Assembly: GCA_002314795.1 (NCBI GenBank)
Contig: DCHI01000014.1
Coordinates: 1 to 50,713 of the forward strand
Source of the DNA: Bacteroidales bacterium UBA1756
GTDB taxonomy: Bacteria > Bacteroidota > Bacteroidia > Bacteroidales > WCHB1-69
Length of the DNA stretch: 50,713 bases
Reading direction: 5' to 3'
A program made the position numbers and the translations under genes. Positions 24,909-33,066 of this stretch are shown here, piece after piece (within the stretch, counting starts at the first letter, position 1; each line of letters starts with the position of its first letter). The notes under the pieces are model-generated. The model ran no database searches. It saw nothing but the letters and a program-made list of their open reading frames with translations, and was not told the origin of the DNA.

Positions 24909-25826
24909 TTATTGTTTGTGGCCACCAATACGGGCTTTGATAATTGTGGCCCAGAGTTTGGATACGTCGGAATGTGCCTCGGCGTGATTGAGAAAACATT
25001 CCATTGTGTTTTTCATTAGCATAGCGATGGTAAGCGGCCCTACGCCGCCGGGAACAGGCGTGATAAACCCCGCAATCCCTTTCACGGCATCAAAATCCAC
25101 GTCGCCAACGACCTTTCCTTCGGCATTACGGGTAATCCCTACGTCGATAACGACCGCACCGGGCTTCACCATATCGGCGGTGATGAGCTTTTCCTGTCCC
25201 GCTGCCACTACGAGAATGTCAGCCAGAGATGTGATGGCCTTTAGGTTTTCTGTTCCCGTGTGGGCGATGGCCACGGTGGCGTTCTCGTCCAGTAGTAACT
25301 TCGCGACGGGTTTGCCAACGATATTGCTGCGTCCCACAATCACGGCAAACTTCCCACTGATGGGCACTCCCGTGGTCTTGATGAGTTGGATGACACCTTT
25401 GGGCGTGCAGGGCGCTATGCCGTGCGTGCCTTGCCACAACGATCCGACATTCAGTGAATTAAATCCATCAACGTCTTTGTCCTTGGCAATCGCATCTACC
25501 ACGTGGTCTTCATTGATGTGCGAGGGAAGGGGTAATTGTACCATAATGCCATCAACCAGTGGATCCTCATTCAGAACGTGGATAATGTTGATGAGTTCCT
25601 TTTCGTAGATGTTCGATTTGAGCGTTATCAGTCGCGCATCCATCCCTAATGAGTTGGCTGTGTTTACCTTATTGTTGACATAGCGCATACTGCCTTCATC
25701 ATCACCAACAATGATGACATATAGCGATGGCCGCCGACCATATTGCTTTTCCAACAAAGGAATTTGTTCGCGTATTTTTTCTTTGATGCGTTCTCCAAGT
25801 TTTTTTCCATCAATGATTTCAGCCAT
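24909..25826 (-). CDS. folD: Bifunctional methylenetetrahydrofolate dehydrogenase / cyclohydrolase
   Basis: This 305-residue FolD interconverts 5,10-methylene- and 10-formyl-tetrahydrofolate, supplying the formyl groups for purine synthesis. Motifs: 'MRYVNNKVNTANSLGM' (catalytic Lys region), 'VDGIMVQLPLPSHI', 'DVDGFNSLNVG', 'PCTPKGVIQL', the Rossmann 'VIVGRSNIVGKPVAKLL' and 'PVPGGVGPLTIAML'. It is transcribed with guaB, which makes sense metabolically. A -7 element lies about 155 bases upstream of the ATG. Confidence 0.97.
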   Translation of the reverse strand: MAEIIDGKKLGERIKEKIREQIPLLEKQYGRRPSLYVIIVGDDEGSMRYVNNKVNTANSLGMDARLITLKSNIYEKELINIIHVLNEDPLVDGIMVQLPLPSHINEDHVVDAIAKDKDVDGFNSLNVGSLWQGTHGIAPCTPKGVIQLIKTTGVPISGKFAVIVGRSNIVGKPVAKLLLDENATVAIAHTGTENLKAITSLADILVVAAGQEKLITADMVKPGAVVIDVGITRNAEGKVVGDVDFDAVKGIAGFITPVPGGVGPLTIAMLMKNTMECFLNHAEAHSDVSKLWATIIKARIGGHKQ

Positions 25827-25980
25827 ATTGAGATTAGTTTGATTATTATTAGTGAGATGTTTTATGAAAACATTTAATCTTTTTTATCCTCAATTGCCCA
25901 TCGGACAATGTAATCACGGAGAAAAGATTGTCGCATTCTATCTTTTTTATTCTTTGAAAAATGTCTTTTTTGACGGATTG

Positions 25981-25988
25981 CAAATTTA
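25981..25988 (-). promoter_or_regulatory. Bacteroidota -7 element (TAAATTTG) for folD-guaB
   Basis: On the minus strand TAAATTTG followed by C lies 155 bases before the folD ATG, leaving a leader of about 145 bases. I see no recognisable riboswitch in the leader. Confidence 0.45.
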
Positions 25989-26071
25989 CACCTTTTCTAA
26001 TTACCATCAGCGTGTGGCCGCAGAAGTTTTTTAATTATTATCATAAACTTCGTATATATTTGATAATTAGT

Positions 26072-26095
26072 TGATTGTTGTTGCCGAAACAATCA
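26072..26095. other. Stem-loop in the folD-guaA divergent intergenic region
   Basis: A perfect 8-bp stem TGATTGTT/AACAATCA encloses 8 bases. It lies between the two divergent -7 elements, within the 485-base gene-free stretch 25827-26311. It could be an operator shared by the two guanine-nucleotide transcripts. Apart from this, the promoters and a short GGCC-type inverted repeat near 26116-26130, I see nothing in that stretch. Confidence 0.35.
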
Positions 26096-26176
26096 GCATA
26101 AAAAGATTTATTCACGGCCAACGCGGCCGGGACTTCTTATCGTAATAAAGAAAAAAAATAACTTTAAAAAACTTTG

Positions 26177-26184
26177 TACCTTTG
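26177..26184 (+). promoter_or_regulatory. Bacteroidota -7 element (TACCTTTG) for guaA
   Basis: TACCTTTG followed by CCGCC lies 128 bases before the guaA ATG. The leader is AT-rich with no clear terminator hairpin. Confidence 0.55.
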
Positions 26185-26311
26185 CCGCCTGATTGAAAGG
26201 TGGACTTTTAAATGTTTTTTGGTATGCATTTTCATTATCATAAAAAACAAAAGTAGTATAATTGTTGATACTTAGTCGTTTAAAAATAAATTCCTTTAAA
26301 ACCTTGTCATT

Positions 26312-27832
26312 ATGGACAAAATCATCATTTTGGATTTCGGGTCGCAATACACGCAACTCATCGCTCGTCGTGTGCGAGAGATGAATATTTATAGTGAGAT
26401 ATTGCCGTATAACAAGTTCCCTCAAAACGCAATCGGTGTTCGCGGAGTGATTCTTTCCGGCAGTCCGTTTTCTGTGAATCAGTCCGATGCATTCCGCCCC
26501 GATTTGTCCGAAATTAGAGGAAAGTTCCCGATTCTTGGAATCTGTTACGGCGCGCAATATCTTGCCCACACTTCAGGCGGGCGAGTGGGCAGCAGCCAAA
26601 CCCGTGAATACGGTCGCGCACGTCTCTCTGCCTTTAACGCCTCTGACCCGCTTCTCCTCGGTGTCCACGACAACTCACAGGTCTGGATGTCGCACGGAGA
26701 TACCATACTCCAACTTCCCGACAATTTCCAGATTATTGCGAGTACCGCCGAAGTTCCTGTGGCGGCATATCGAATGGGTGGCGAACCAACGTGGGCCGTC
26801 CAGTTTCATCCTGAAGTCTATCACTCTGAAGACGGTGCGGCCATTCTCCGGAATTTTGTAATCGGCATTTGCGGCTGTCGTCCCGATTGGACTCCCGACT
26901 CATTCATCGAAAGCACGGTATCCGAGCTACAGCAGCAACTTGGCAGTGACCAAGTGGTACTCGGACTCTCAGGCGGTGTCGATTCAACCGTGGCTGCTAT
27001 GCTTTTGCACAAAGCGATTGGAAATAATCTCCATTGTATTTTTGTGGATAACGGTCTGCTTCGTTTGAATGAGTTTTCCTCCGTCTTGGAACACTACAAA
27101 GTTCTTGGTCTCAATGTTATAGGTGTTGATGCGTCTCAACATTTCTATGATGCACTCCGAGGGGAGACCGATCCAGAGAAAAAGCGCAAGATTATTGGCA
27201 AAGGCTTCATTGAGGTTTTTGAGAACGCGGCGAAAAAACTCAACAATGTGAAATGGCTTGCCCAAGGGACCATTTATCCCGACCGCATCGAGTCGCTTTC
27301 GATTACTGGAATGGTAATCAAGTCTCATCACAATGTGGGGGGGCTTCCGGAACGTATGAAAATGCAAGTAGTGGAGCCGCTTCGGTTGCTTTTCAAGGAC
27401 GAGGTGCGTGAGGTGGGACGAAAACTCGGATTGCCAGAGTCTTTCATCCTCCGTCATCCTTTTCCTGGCCCGGGATTGGGAGTGCGTATCCTTGGCGACA
27501 TTACCCCGGAAAAGGTGAGAATGTTGCAGGAAGCCGACGATATTTTTATCAACGGATTGAGAACTAATGGTTTATACGACAAGGTGTGGCAGGCAGGCGT
27601 GATTTTATTGCCTGTACAGTCGGTAGGAGTTATGGGCGACGAGCGTACTTACGAGCGTGCAGTGGCACTGCGTGCGGTTTGCTCCACCGATGGAATGACC
27701 GCCGACTGGACCGACCTGCCGAATGACTTTCTGCGAGCGGTGTCCAACGAGATTATTAACAAGGTGAAAGGAATCAACCGCGTGGTTTATGATATCAGTT
27801 CAAAGCCTCCTGCGACAATCGAGTGGGAATGA
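26312..27832 (+). CDS. guaA: GMP synthase (glutamine-hydrolysing)
   Basis: This 506-residue enzyme converts XMP to GMP using glutamine and ATP. The N-terminal class I glutaminase domain shows 'ILDFGSQYTQLIARRVRE', the nucleophile 'LGICYGAQ' and the His/Glu 'VQFHPEVYHSE'. The ATP-pyrophosphatase domain has the P-loop 'LGLSGGVDSTVAAML', followed by the dimerisation domain with 'HPFPGPGLGVRILG' and the end 'KPPATIEWE'. It is monocistronic, closed by a strong bidirectional terminator. Confidence 0.98.
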   Translation: MDKIIILDFGSQYTQLIARRVREMNIYSEILPYNKFPQNAIGVRGVILSGSPFSVNQSDAFRPDLSEIRGKFPILGICYGAQYLAHTSGGRVGSSQTREYGRARLSAFNASDPLLLGVHDNSQVWMSHGDTILQLPDNFQIIASTAEVPVAAYRMGGEPTWAVQFHPEVYHSEDGAAILRNFVIGICGCRPDWTPDSFIESTVSELQQQLGSDQVVLGLSGGVDSTVAAMLLHKAIGNNLHCIFVDNGLLRLNEFSSVLEHYKVLGLNVIGVDASQHFYDALRGETDPEKKRKIIGKGFIEVFENAAKKLNNVKWLAQGTIYPDRIESLSITGMVIKSHHNVGGLPERMKMQVVEPLRLLFKDEVREVGRKLGLPESFILRHPFPGPGLGVRILGDITPEKVRMLQEADDIFINGLRTNGLYDKVWQAGVILLPVQSVGVMGDERTYERAVALRAVCSTDGMTADWTDLPNDFLRAVSNEIINKVKGINRVVYDISSKPPATIEWE

Positions 27833-27844
27833 TTCAGATAAGTC

Positions 27845-27881
27845 AAAAAAAAATGGGATGAAAAAATCATCCCATTTTTTT
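27845..27881. terminator. Bidirectional terminator between guaA and the Omp28 gene
   Basis: A perfect 9-bp stem ATGGGATGA (27853-27861) pairs with TCATCCCAT (27867-27875) around AAAAA. It is flanked by an A run and a T run, so it works for both converging genes. Confidence 0.92.
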
Positions 27882-27896
27882 GATTTAAGTTCCTAC

Positions 27897-29597
27897 TTAT
27901 CTTTTAGAAACTTTGTAGCTTTTAACACCGTTTTCGGTGGTGACTTTCAGAATGTACATTCCGTTTGCCAAACCGTCAACAGAAAGGGTGTGAATATCAC
28001 CGATTTCAGCTGCAACACGTTGTCCCTGGAGGTTGTATAATTCAACCTGTTGAATAGCATTGTCAGAATTGATGTTGATAACGTTGGTAGCAGGATTCGG
28101 GAAAACAACCATATTGTCGGCATTTTCCATATCGTCAATGTTAACAGCTCCGTAGGCAATCATAGCATTGAGAACGCTTGTGAAACTTGATCCAGTTGCG
28201 TTGAATACTTGGTTGTTGTTTGCATCAAAGAGACGGATGTATCCATTAGAGATGCCGTCACCGTAGGAGTCTTTCACTTCCAAACGATAGCAACCCTCCG
28301 TGCTGAGCGTAAGAGCAAATTCGTTGACACTGCTGTTTGTGAATGAAGAGCTGGAGGATACAACGTTGCTGTTGGGTCCATAGAGTTTATAAGATGTTTC
28401 GCTAGCATAACTGTCGGTTTTGATTTTCAAAGTCATAGTGCTTGTGCCAGCAGCAATATTTTTCTTAATCGTGACTGATTTTTCAGTTCCTGTGTAGGCT
28501 TGATTGTTGATTTCAGTGATTTTGACAGTGATGGCTTGATTCGTATTGGTAGCGATAGGCAGGTTGGGAAGTTGGATGTCTTGGCTTGCAAGTGAAGCAA
28601 TGGAGCCAGTCCACGTCCAAGTTTGGGCAGCACCACCGGCTATGGTGTATTCAAAAGTGATGGATGTAATGGCATCGCTTCCACAGTTGCTTACCGTGGC
28701 TTTCACTGCTGCATCGTTCGTGCAATCGTTGATTGCAACTTGCGAAAGTTGGTCAATAGCTCCTGCGATGGCAGGCATATTAATATTTTCGATTTCAGCT
28801 TGGCAGCCGGTTAAAATTTCTTGGTTGCCTTGAGCTACGAAAGCAATGAAATGCAAGTCTTGGAGTTTGGCAGTAATAGCATTCGGAGAACCTAATGATT
28901 CGGGAATAGTATAGGTGTAAGTTTTTTCTACGAATGAACCTTGTGTGGTTGTTGTAATCTCTTCTCCCCATTGTCCCGTAATGTAACCACGGAACATATG
29001 CATATGGTTGTACTGACTGCCAACGACTTGTGTCGGATTGAGCGATGAACCGGACTGACTGCCAAGAACGTTGTTCTGGACGATGGCAACATTCAGCTTG
29101 TTGGTGGATGTTGCTTCGTTTGCCGTATAGTACAATTGGACGGTGAGACTCAGTACGCGAGTTGACCAGTCCAATGTGCCGCGGGCAGCAATGTTAACAG
29201 GAGAAGTTTGCGCCATAATGGTATTGCAAGCAGAAGACCATTCACCTCTACCAAGGGCGGTTACGCTGCCGGAAAATACGTGTCTGTTTACAGTTCCAGA
29301 CGGAAATCCGTCCAAACCAGTTTGATTCATAAGAGCGGTTCCAAACGTAGTGGTGTAAGTGTTGGCAGCATAACTCCCGACGTGAATGTTAATCGGGAAA
29401 ACACGACCGGGGTTGTTAGTCGCCAACTGGTTCGCAATCTTATGTCCATCAGGACAATAGCCGCAGTTAATGCCGGTGTATTCTTCCAAGATGACGTTCT
29501 TGTTGGAAACCGTTGTCGGTACAAATTGTTCGCCCTGCGCAATGACGCTCATTGCCATAAGCACAAACATAGCTGTTGATAGTAAAACTTTTTTCAT
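27897..29597 (-). CDS. Omp28-family secreted protein with T9SS sorting domain
   Basis: This 566-residue exported protein has a signal peptide ending 'MSVIAQ'. An Omp28-like region follows with a thioredoxin-type 'GINCGYCPDGH' (CxxC at about residues 46-49) and 'GLDGFPSGTVNR' (cis-Pro loop). After it come Ig-like or adhesive beta domains, a 'YRLEVKDSYGDGISNGYIRLFD' module, and a C-terminal type A T9SS sorting domain ('VVFPNPATNVINI', 'VELYNLQGQRV', 'GMYILKVTTENG', ending 'YKVSKR'). Omp28 of Porphyromonas is a surface lipoprotein/adhesin; here T9SS export is expected instead. A redox role for the CxxC outside the cell is possible but untested. Confidence 0.88.
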   Translation of the reverse strand: MKKVLLSTAMFVLMAMSVIAQGEQFVPTTVSNKNVILEEYTGINCGYCPDGHKIANQLATNNPGRVFPINIHVGSYAANTYTTTFGTALMNQTGLDGFPSGTVNRHVFSGSVTALGRGEWSSACNTIMAQTSPVNIAARGTLDWSTRVLSLTVQLYYTANEATSTNKLNVAIVQNNVLGSQSGSSLNPTQVVGSQYNHMHMFRGYITGQWGEEITTTTQGSFVEKTYTYTIPESLGSPNAITAKLQDLHFIAFVAQGNQEILTGCQAEIENINMPAIAGAIDQLSQVAINDCTNDAAVKATVSNCGSDAITSITFEYTIAGGAAQTWTWTGSIASLASQDIQLPNLPIATNTNQAITVKITEINNQAYTGTEKSVTIKKNIAAGTSTMTLKIKTDSYASETSYKLYGPNSNVVSSSSSFTNSSVNEFALTLSTEGCYRLEVKDSYGDGISNGYIRLFDANNNQVFNATGSSFTSVLNAMIAYGAVNIDDMENADNMVVFPNPATNVININSDNAIQQVELYNLQGQRVAAEIGDIHTLSVDGLANGMYILKVTTENGVKSYKVSKR

Positions 29598-29657
29598 AAT
29601 TAAAAAATTTGTTTATAATTAGTTGCTTTTTTCGGTTTTATTCATAAAAACGAGCCG

Positions 29658-29665
29658 CAAAAATA
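29658..29665 (-). promoter_or_regulatory. Bacteroidota -7 element (TATTTTTG) for the Omp28 gene
   Basis: On the minus strand TATTTTTG followed by CGG lies 60 bases before the Omp28 gene ATG. Confidence 0.5.
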
Positions 29666-29735
29666 GAAAAAAGATTGTAAATATTACTTGTTTATAAAAA
29701 AAAAAATGTGCAGTGGTTAACTCGTAAATTGGCAG

Positions 29736-29743
29736 TACCTTTG
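29736..29743 (+). promoter_or_regulatory. Bacteroidota -7 element (TACCTTTG) for the barrel-hisK-M28 operon
   Basis: TACCTTTG followed by CGC lies 22 bases before the ATG of the outer-membrane protein gene, so the leader would be short (about 15 bases). Confidence 0.55.
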
Positions 29744-29765
29744 CGCGTTTTTAAATATTCAAATT

Positions 29766-30296
29766 ATGAAAAAGAAATTGATTGTTTTGGCTGCCTTAGT
29801 CCTATTCTGTTTTTCTACTTTTGCTCAAACCCGCCACAATGCGGCCCCTTATAACAACGGCATTGGTGCTACCATCGGTTTTATGAATGGTGTGACTTTC
29901 AAGACTTTCCCGACCAATAATTTGGCTATCCAGTTGGACTTGGGCTACCGTTTTCACAGCTATGCTCCCGCTATCTTTTCTTTCAATCCAAACTTGATGT
30001 ACCAGGGCGCCATCAAAAACGGCTTCTATTGGTTCGTCGGTGGCGGTTTGAATGTTGGTGCAACGCTGCCTCGTTACGATTACTTGGCCGGTTATCGTTA
30101 TGTGACACAGCCCGCCGATTTCGTTTTCGGTGTTAATGCCATCGGCGGAGTTGAATATAAGTTCCCGAATATTCCTCTCGCTTTGCAAGCCGACGTCCGC
30201 CCGGGTTTTTTCCTCTTCTCTAATCATAAATATCACGACCCCTATCTTGCTTTCGACTATAATTTTATCAACGTTAGCGCACGCTACACATTCTAA
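29766..30296 (+). CDS. Small outer-membrane beta-barrel-like protein
   Basis: This 176-residue protein has a clean signal peptide (cleavage after 'FCFSTFAQ'). The mature ~155 residues are made of alternating amphipathic strands ('AIQLDLGYRFH', 'FYWFVGGGLNVGATL', 'LALQADVRPGFFLF') ending in 'INVSARYTF'. A terminal Phe is the usual BAM recognition signal. The size fits an eight-stranded barrel. No specific family is recognised. The next gene starts two bases later, so it probably shares a transcript with the PHP phosphatase and M28 peptidase, though no functional link is obvious. Confidence 0.75.
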   Translation: MKKKLIVLAALVLFCFSTFAQTRHNAAPYNNGIGATIGFMNGVTFKTFPTNNLAIQLDLGYRFHSYAPAIFSFNPNLMYQGAIKNGFYWFVGGGLNVGATLPRYDYLAGYRYVTQPADFVFGVNAIGGVEYKFPNIPLALQADVRPGFFLFSNHKYHDPYLAFDYNFINVSARYTF

Positions 30297-30298
30297 TT

Positions 30299-31138
30299 AT
30301 GAAGGTCAATTTTCATACGCACAGCACCTACTGCGACGGAAAGGAACCGATAGAAAAATTTGTGGCAAAAGCCGTTGAATTGGGCTACAACCAACTTGGC
30401 TTCTCCTCGCACGCTCCCGTCCCTTTCGAAAATGATTTCGGAATCAAAGAGAATGAAATTCCCACTTACGTGAAAGAAATTGAGACACTGAAAGCGCAAA
30501 ATCCCTTCCTACAACTCTTTTATGGTTTGGAATGCGATTTCATTCCCGATATGACCAAGCCGTTTTCCTATTACCAATCGCAATTCGGTTTGGACTACAT
30601 CATCGGTGGAGTGCATCTCGTGCGTCCTGAAAATAGTGACCACATCTGGTTCATCGATGGCTCCAAACGAGAAATCTACGATGACGGCCTCCGTGACTTT
30701 TTTGGTGGCGATGTGAAAAAAGCTGTCGTCCGTTTTTGGGAACAGACTTTTGAAATGATTGAAACCCAGCAGTTTGATATCATCGCTCACTTTGATAAAA
30801 TCAAAATGCATAATCAAAAACGTTATTTTACCGAGAAAGAGGAGTGGTACGTCCGACTGGTGGATCATTGCGTGGACTTGATTCGACAAAAGCAACTGAT
30901 TGTGGAAATCAATACGCGCGGTATTTACAAAGGCCGCTGCCCCGATTATTACCCATCCGATTATGCGCTGTCGCTCATTTCCAAGTTCGGCATTCCAATG
31001 GTTGTCAGCACCGACTGCCATAAGTCGGAGGAGCTTCCTTTGATGCGTGACGAAGCCATTGAACATCTTAAACAATTTGGTATCAAGTATTTAATGTATA
31101 GAAAGAATAATCAATGGGAAGAAAGTCCGCTTGTTTAA
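30299..31138 (+). CDS. PHP-family histidinol-phosphatase-like hydrolase
   Basis: This 279-residue PHP-domain metal hydrolase has all family metal-ligand blocks: 'NFHTHSTYCDG', 'GFSSHAP', 'GLECDFI', 'IIGGVHLV', 'DIIAHFDKIKM' and 'VVSTDCHKSEE'. This pattern and length match HisJ-type histidinol phosphatases (HisK), which remove phosphate in histidine synthesis. No other his gene is in the window, so a different phosphoester substrate is possible. Its last 25 bases overlap the start of the M28 peptidase gene. Confidence 0.85.
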   Translation: MKVNFHTHSTYCDGKEPIEKFVAKAVELGYNQLGFSSHAPVPFENDFGIKENEIPTYVKEIETLKAQNPFLQLFYGLECDFIPDMTKPFSYYQSQFGLDYIIGGVHLVRPENSDHIWFIDGSKREIYDDGLRDFFGGDVKKAVVRFWEQTFEMIETQQFDIIAHFDKIKMHNQKRYFTEKEEWYVRLVDHCVDLIRQKQLIVEINTRGIYKGRCPDYYPSDYALSLISKFGIPMVVSTDCHKSEELPLMRDEAIEHLKQFGIKYLMYRKNNQWEESPLV

Positions 31139-32433
31139 TCTTCGGAATTTTGTTTTGTGCCGGTTCCTTGTTCGTGGGACACGCGCAAGATTCCAACTAT
31201 GTTCGAAAGAACATCGCCGTTTTGACATCGCCGGAAATGTTTGGTCGTAGTGGTGCTCACGACGGAGAATACAAGGCCGCTTCCTTCATTCGTGAACAAC
31301 TTCTCGCACTCGGTGCTATGCCGTTAGGGGAGGATGGCTTCCAAAAATGGACCACGCCGGCTCATAAGATGGAGGGGAAAGTCTCTATGAAAACGAAGTC
31401 GCGCGAGCTTAGCCCCTTTGACGGTTATCGCATCGCCCCTTACTCGCATTCCCTGAATGTGGATAATGCCCCCGTCATCAGAATCGATGCCTCCTTGCTA
31501 CTGGATACGGCTCGTATGGAACAATTTATTGCCGACAATCAGTCCCGTTTGAAAAAGTCCGTACTTTACGTCGATGCTGTGGTGTGGAAAAATTCAAAAC
31601 AGATCTCTTCCGAGCAGGTCAATAAATGTCTCCGTGCACTCACTTTCAACAACCCGTTTCAAACTTTGGCCATTTTGGTCGGTGTGGATCAACTTCCGAC
31701 GTGGGGACTGAATTATACCGATTTTGAACGTGATTTTGCTTATATCTATGTGATTAGAAGTAAGATGCGTAAAAGCTGTAAGACGGTTTCCGTTCACTTC
31801 ACCAACCAGTTTTATGTGAAGCATACGCAAAATGTCTGTTTCTCCATTCCCGGTACTTCGGAGCCCGATCAGTTTGTAGTGCTTACGGCCCATTACGACC
31901 ACTTGGGCTGTATGGGCGATTCCGTCATCTTTTTCGGGGCTCACGACAACGCTTCAGGTACCGCCGCCGTTATGGATTTCGCCCGCCACTATAGCCAGAA
32001 TCCGCCTCGTTACACGACCGTTTTTCTGTTGTTGAGCGGTGAAGAAAGCGGTCTGAAAGGTTCCAAATATTTTGTTGACCATACGCTGATTCCGTTTGAA
32101 AAAATCAAAATGGTAATCAATCTTGATATGTTTTGCGGCGCCGACGAAGGAATTACTGTCGTTAATTCCGATGGCGAAAATACGGCCTCTTTTTATGATG
32201 AAATGGTGAAAATCAATGAAGAAAAGCATTATGTCGCTCTGGTTAAGCCGAGAAGTAACACGGCCAATAGTGACCATTATTTCTTTTCAAAACATTGTCC
32301 CGCCATATTTATCTATACGATGGGTGGCCGTTACGGCAGTTACCACCATTTTACCGATACGTGTGACCGGTGCGGTTTGAACTGCTATTCAAACGTTTTC
32401 TCTTTGCTAAAAGAAGCGATTGAGAAACTCTGA
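31114..32433 (+). CDS. Exported M28-family zinc aminopeptidase
   Basis: This 439-residue protein has a signal peptide (cleavage near 'FVGHAQ'). The M28 metal-binding blocks are 'LTAHYDHLG' (His), 'GAHDNASGTAAVMDFA' (bridging Asp), 'LLSGEESGLKGSKYF' (catalytic Glu and ligand Glu), 'INLDMF' (Asp) and a final His in 'YGSYHHFTDTCD'. An accessory region of ~150 residues separates the signal from the peptidase domain. It should act in the periplasm or outside the cell. The ATG at 31114 lies inside the preceding gene; this start is needed for the complete signal peptide, so the overlap is probably real. Confidence 0.9.
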   Translation: MGRKSACLIFGILFCAGSLFVGHAQDSNYVRKNIAVLTSPEMFGRSGAHDGEYKAASFIREQLLALGAMPLGEDGFQKWTTPAHKMEGKVSMKTKSRELSPFDGYRIAPYSHSLNVDNAPVIRIDASLLLDTARMEQFIADNQSRLKKSVLYVDAVVWKNSKQISSEQVNKCLRALTFNNPFQTLAILVGVDQLPTWGLNYTDFERDFAYIYVIRSKMRKSCKTVSVHFTNQFYVKHTQNVCFSIPGTSEPDQFVVLTAHYDHLGCMGDSVIFFGAHDNASGTAAVMDFARHYSQNPPRYTTVFLLLSGEESGLKGSKYFVDHTLIPFEKIKMVINLDMFCGADEGITVVNSDGENTASFYDEMVKINEEKHYVALVKPRSNTANSDHYFFSKHCPAIFIYTMGGRYGSYHHFTDTCDRCGLNCYSNVFSLLKEAIEKL

Positions 32434-32445
32434 TTTCCCGTTTCG

Positions 32446-33054
32446 TTAATCGTCGCGGTTATCGTGGCAATCGCAGGTGGAGGTGACTTTAATGTCCGTA
32501 TTCGGTAAAAGTTTCTCCATCTTTTCTAATTCGGTATTCCGAATGTCAATTTGCCTTAAATCAATGACTTGCAACGTATTTTGAAGTTCGGAAATGCTTT
32601 CCGGAAGAACGTACAACGGATTTTCCCACGCATCAATGTAGGTGAGTTTTGTCAAACTTCCGATGCTTTCAGGCAGATATTCAATCAGATTCCGACAGAT
32701 GATGAGCGTTTTCAGGTTGACGAGCTCGCCAATGCTTTCCGGCAGCCGAATCAGGTGATTGCCCATCACGTTCAGATATTCCAATTTTTTTAATGTCCCA
32801 ATTTTTTCGTTCAGAACGTTCAGTTTGCATCTTGCAACGGTAAGTTCTTGTAAATTATTAAGTTGAAAAAGTTCCTCCGGAAGTGAGTCCGCCTTGATTT
32901 TCAGTTTCAAACGATACACTTTCTCCTTGTTCGCCAAGGCCTCTTCTAACGAAGTGTAGATGGGCTCTTTTTTTAACGCTTCTTCTGTTAAAAGTTGAGG
33001 AAAGACATCTATTATAGATAATAGTAGAACGATGAAACAAAGTGCCTTTTTCAT
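32446..33054 (-). CDS. Leucine-rich repeat secreted protein
   Basis: This 202-residue exported protein has a signal peptide followed, after ~50 residues, by about five leucine-rich repeats of the 23-residue type ('LEYLNVMGNHLIRLPESIGEL', 'LTYIDAWENPLYVLPESISEL'). It ends in a Cys/His/Asp-rich tail ('STCDCHDNRDD'). LRRs usually mediate protein binding, and the tail could bind metal. It is the last gene of a minus-strand run with an unknown secreted protein and recG. The partner protein is unknown. Confidence 0.82.
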   Translation of the reverse strand: MKKALCFIVLLLSIIDVFPQLLTEEALKKEPIYTSLEEALANKEKVYRLKLKIKADSLPEELFQLNNLQELTVARCKLNVLNEKIGTLKKLEYLNVMGNHLIRLPESIGELVNLKTLIICRNLIEYLPESIGSLTKLTYIDAWENPLYVLPESISELQNTLQVIDLRQIDIRNTELEKMEKLLPNTDIKVTSTCDCHDNRDD

Positions 33055-33066
33055 TTCTGAATCTGC

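Noticed and set aside
25852..26034. 60-residue plus-strand frame in the folD-guaA intergenic region
   Set aside because: It overlaps the folD leader and a minus-strand promoter, has no recognisable features, and lies in AT-rich sequence where such frames arise by chance.
26185..26311. Purine riboswitch in the guaA leader
   Set aside because: I find no conserved purine-riboswitch core and no alternative terminator hairpin in the ~120-base leader.
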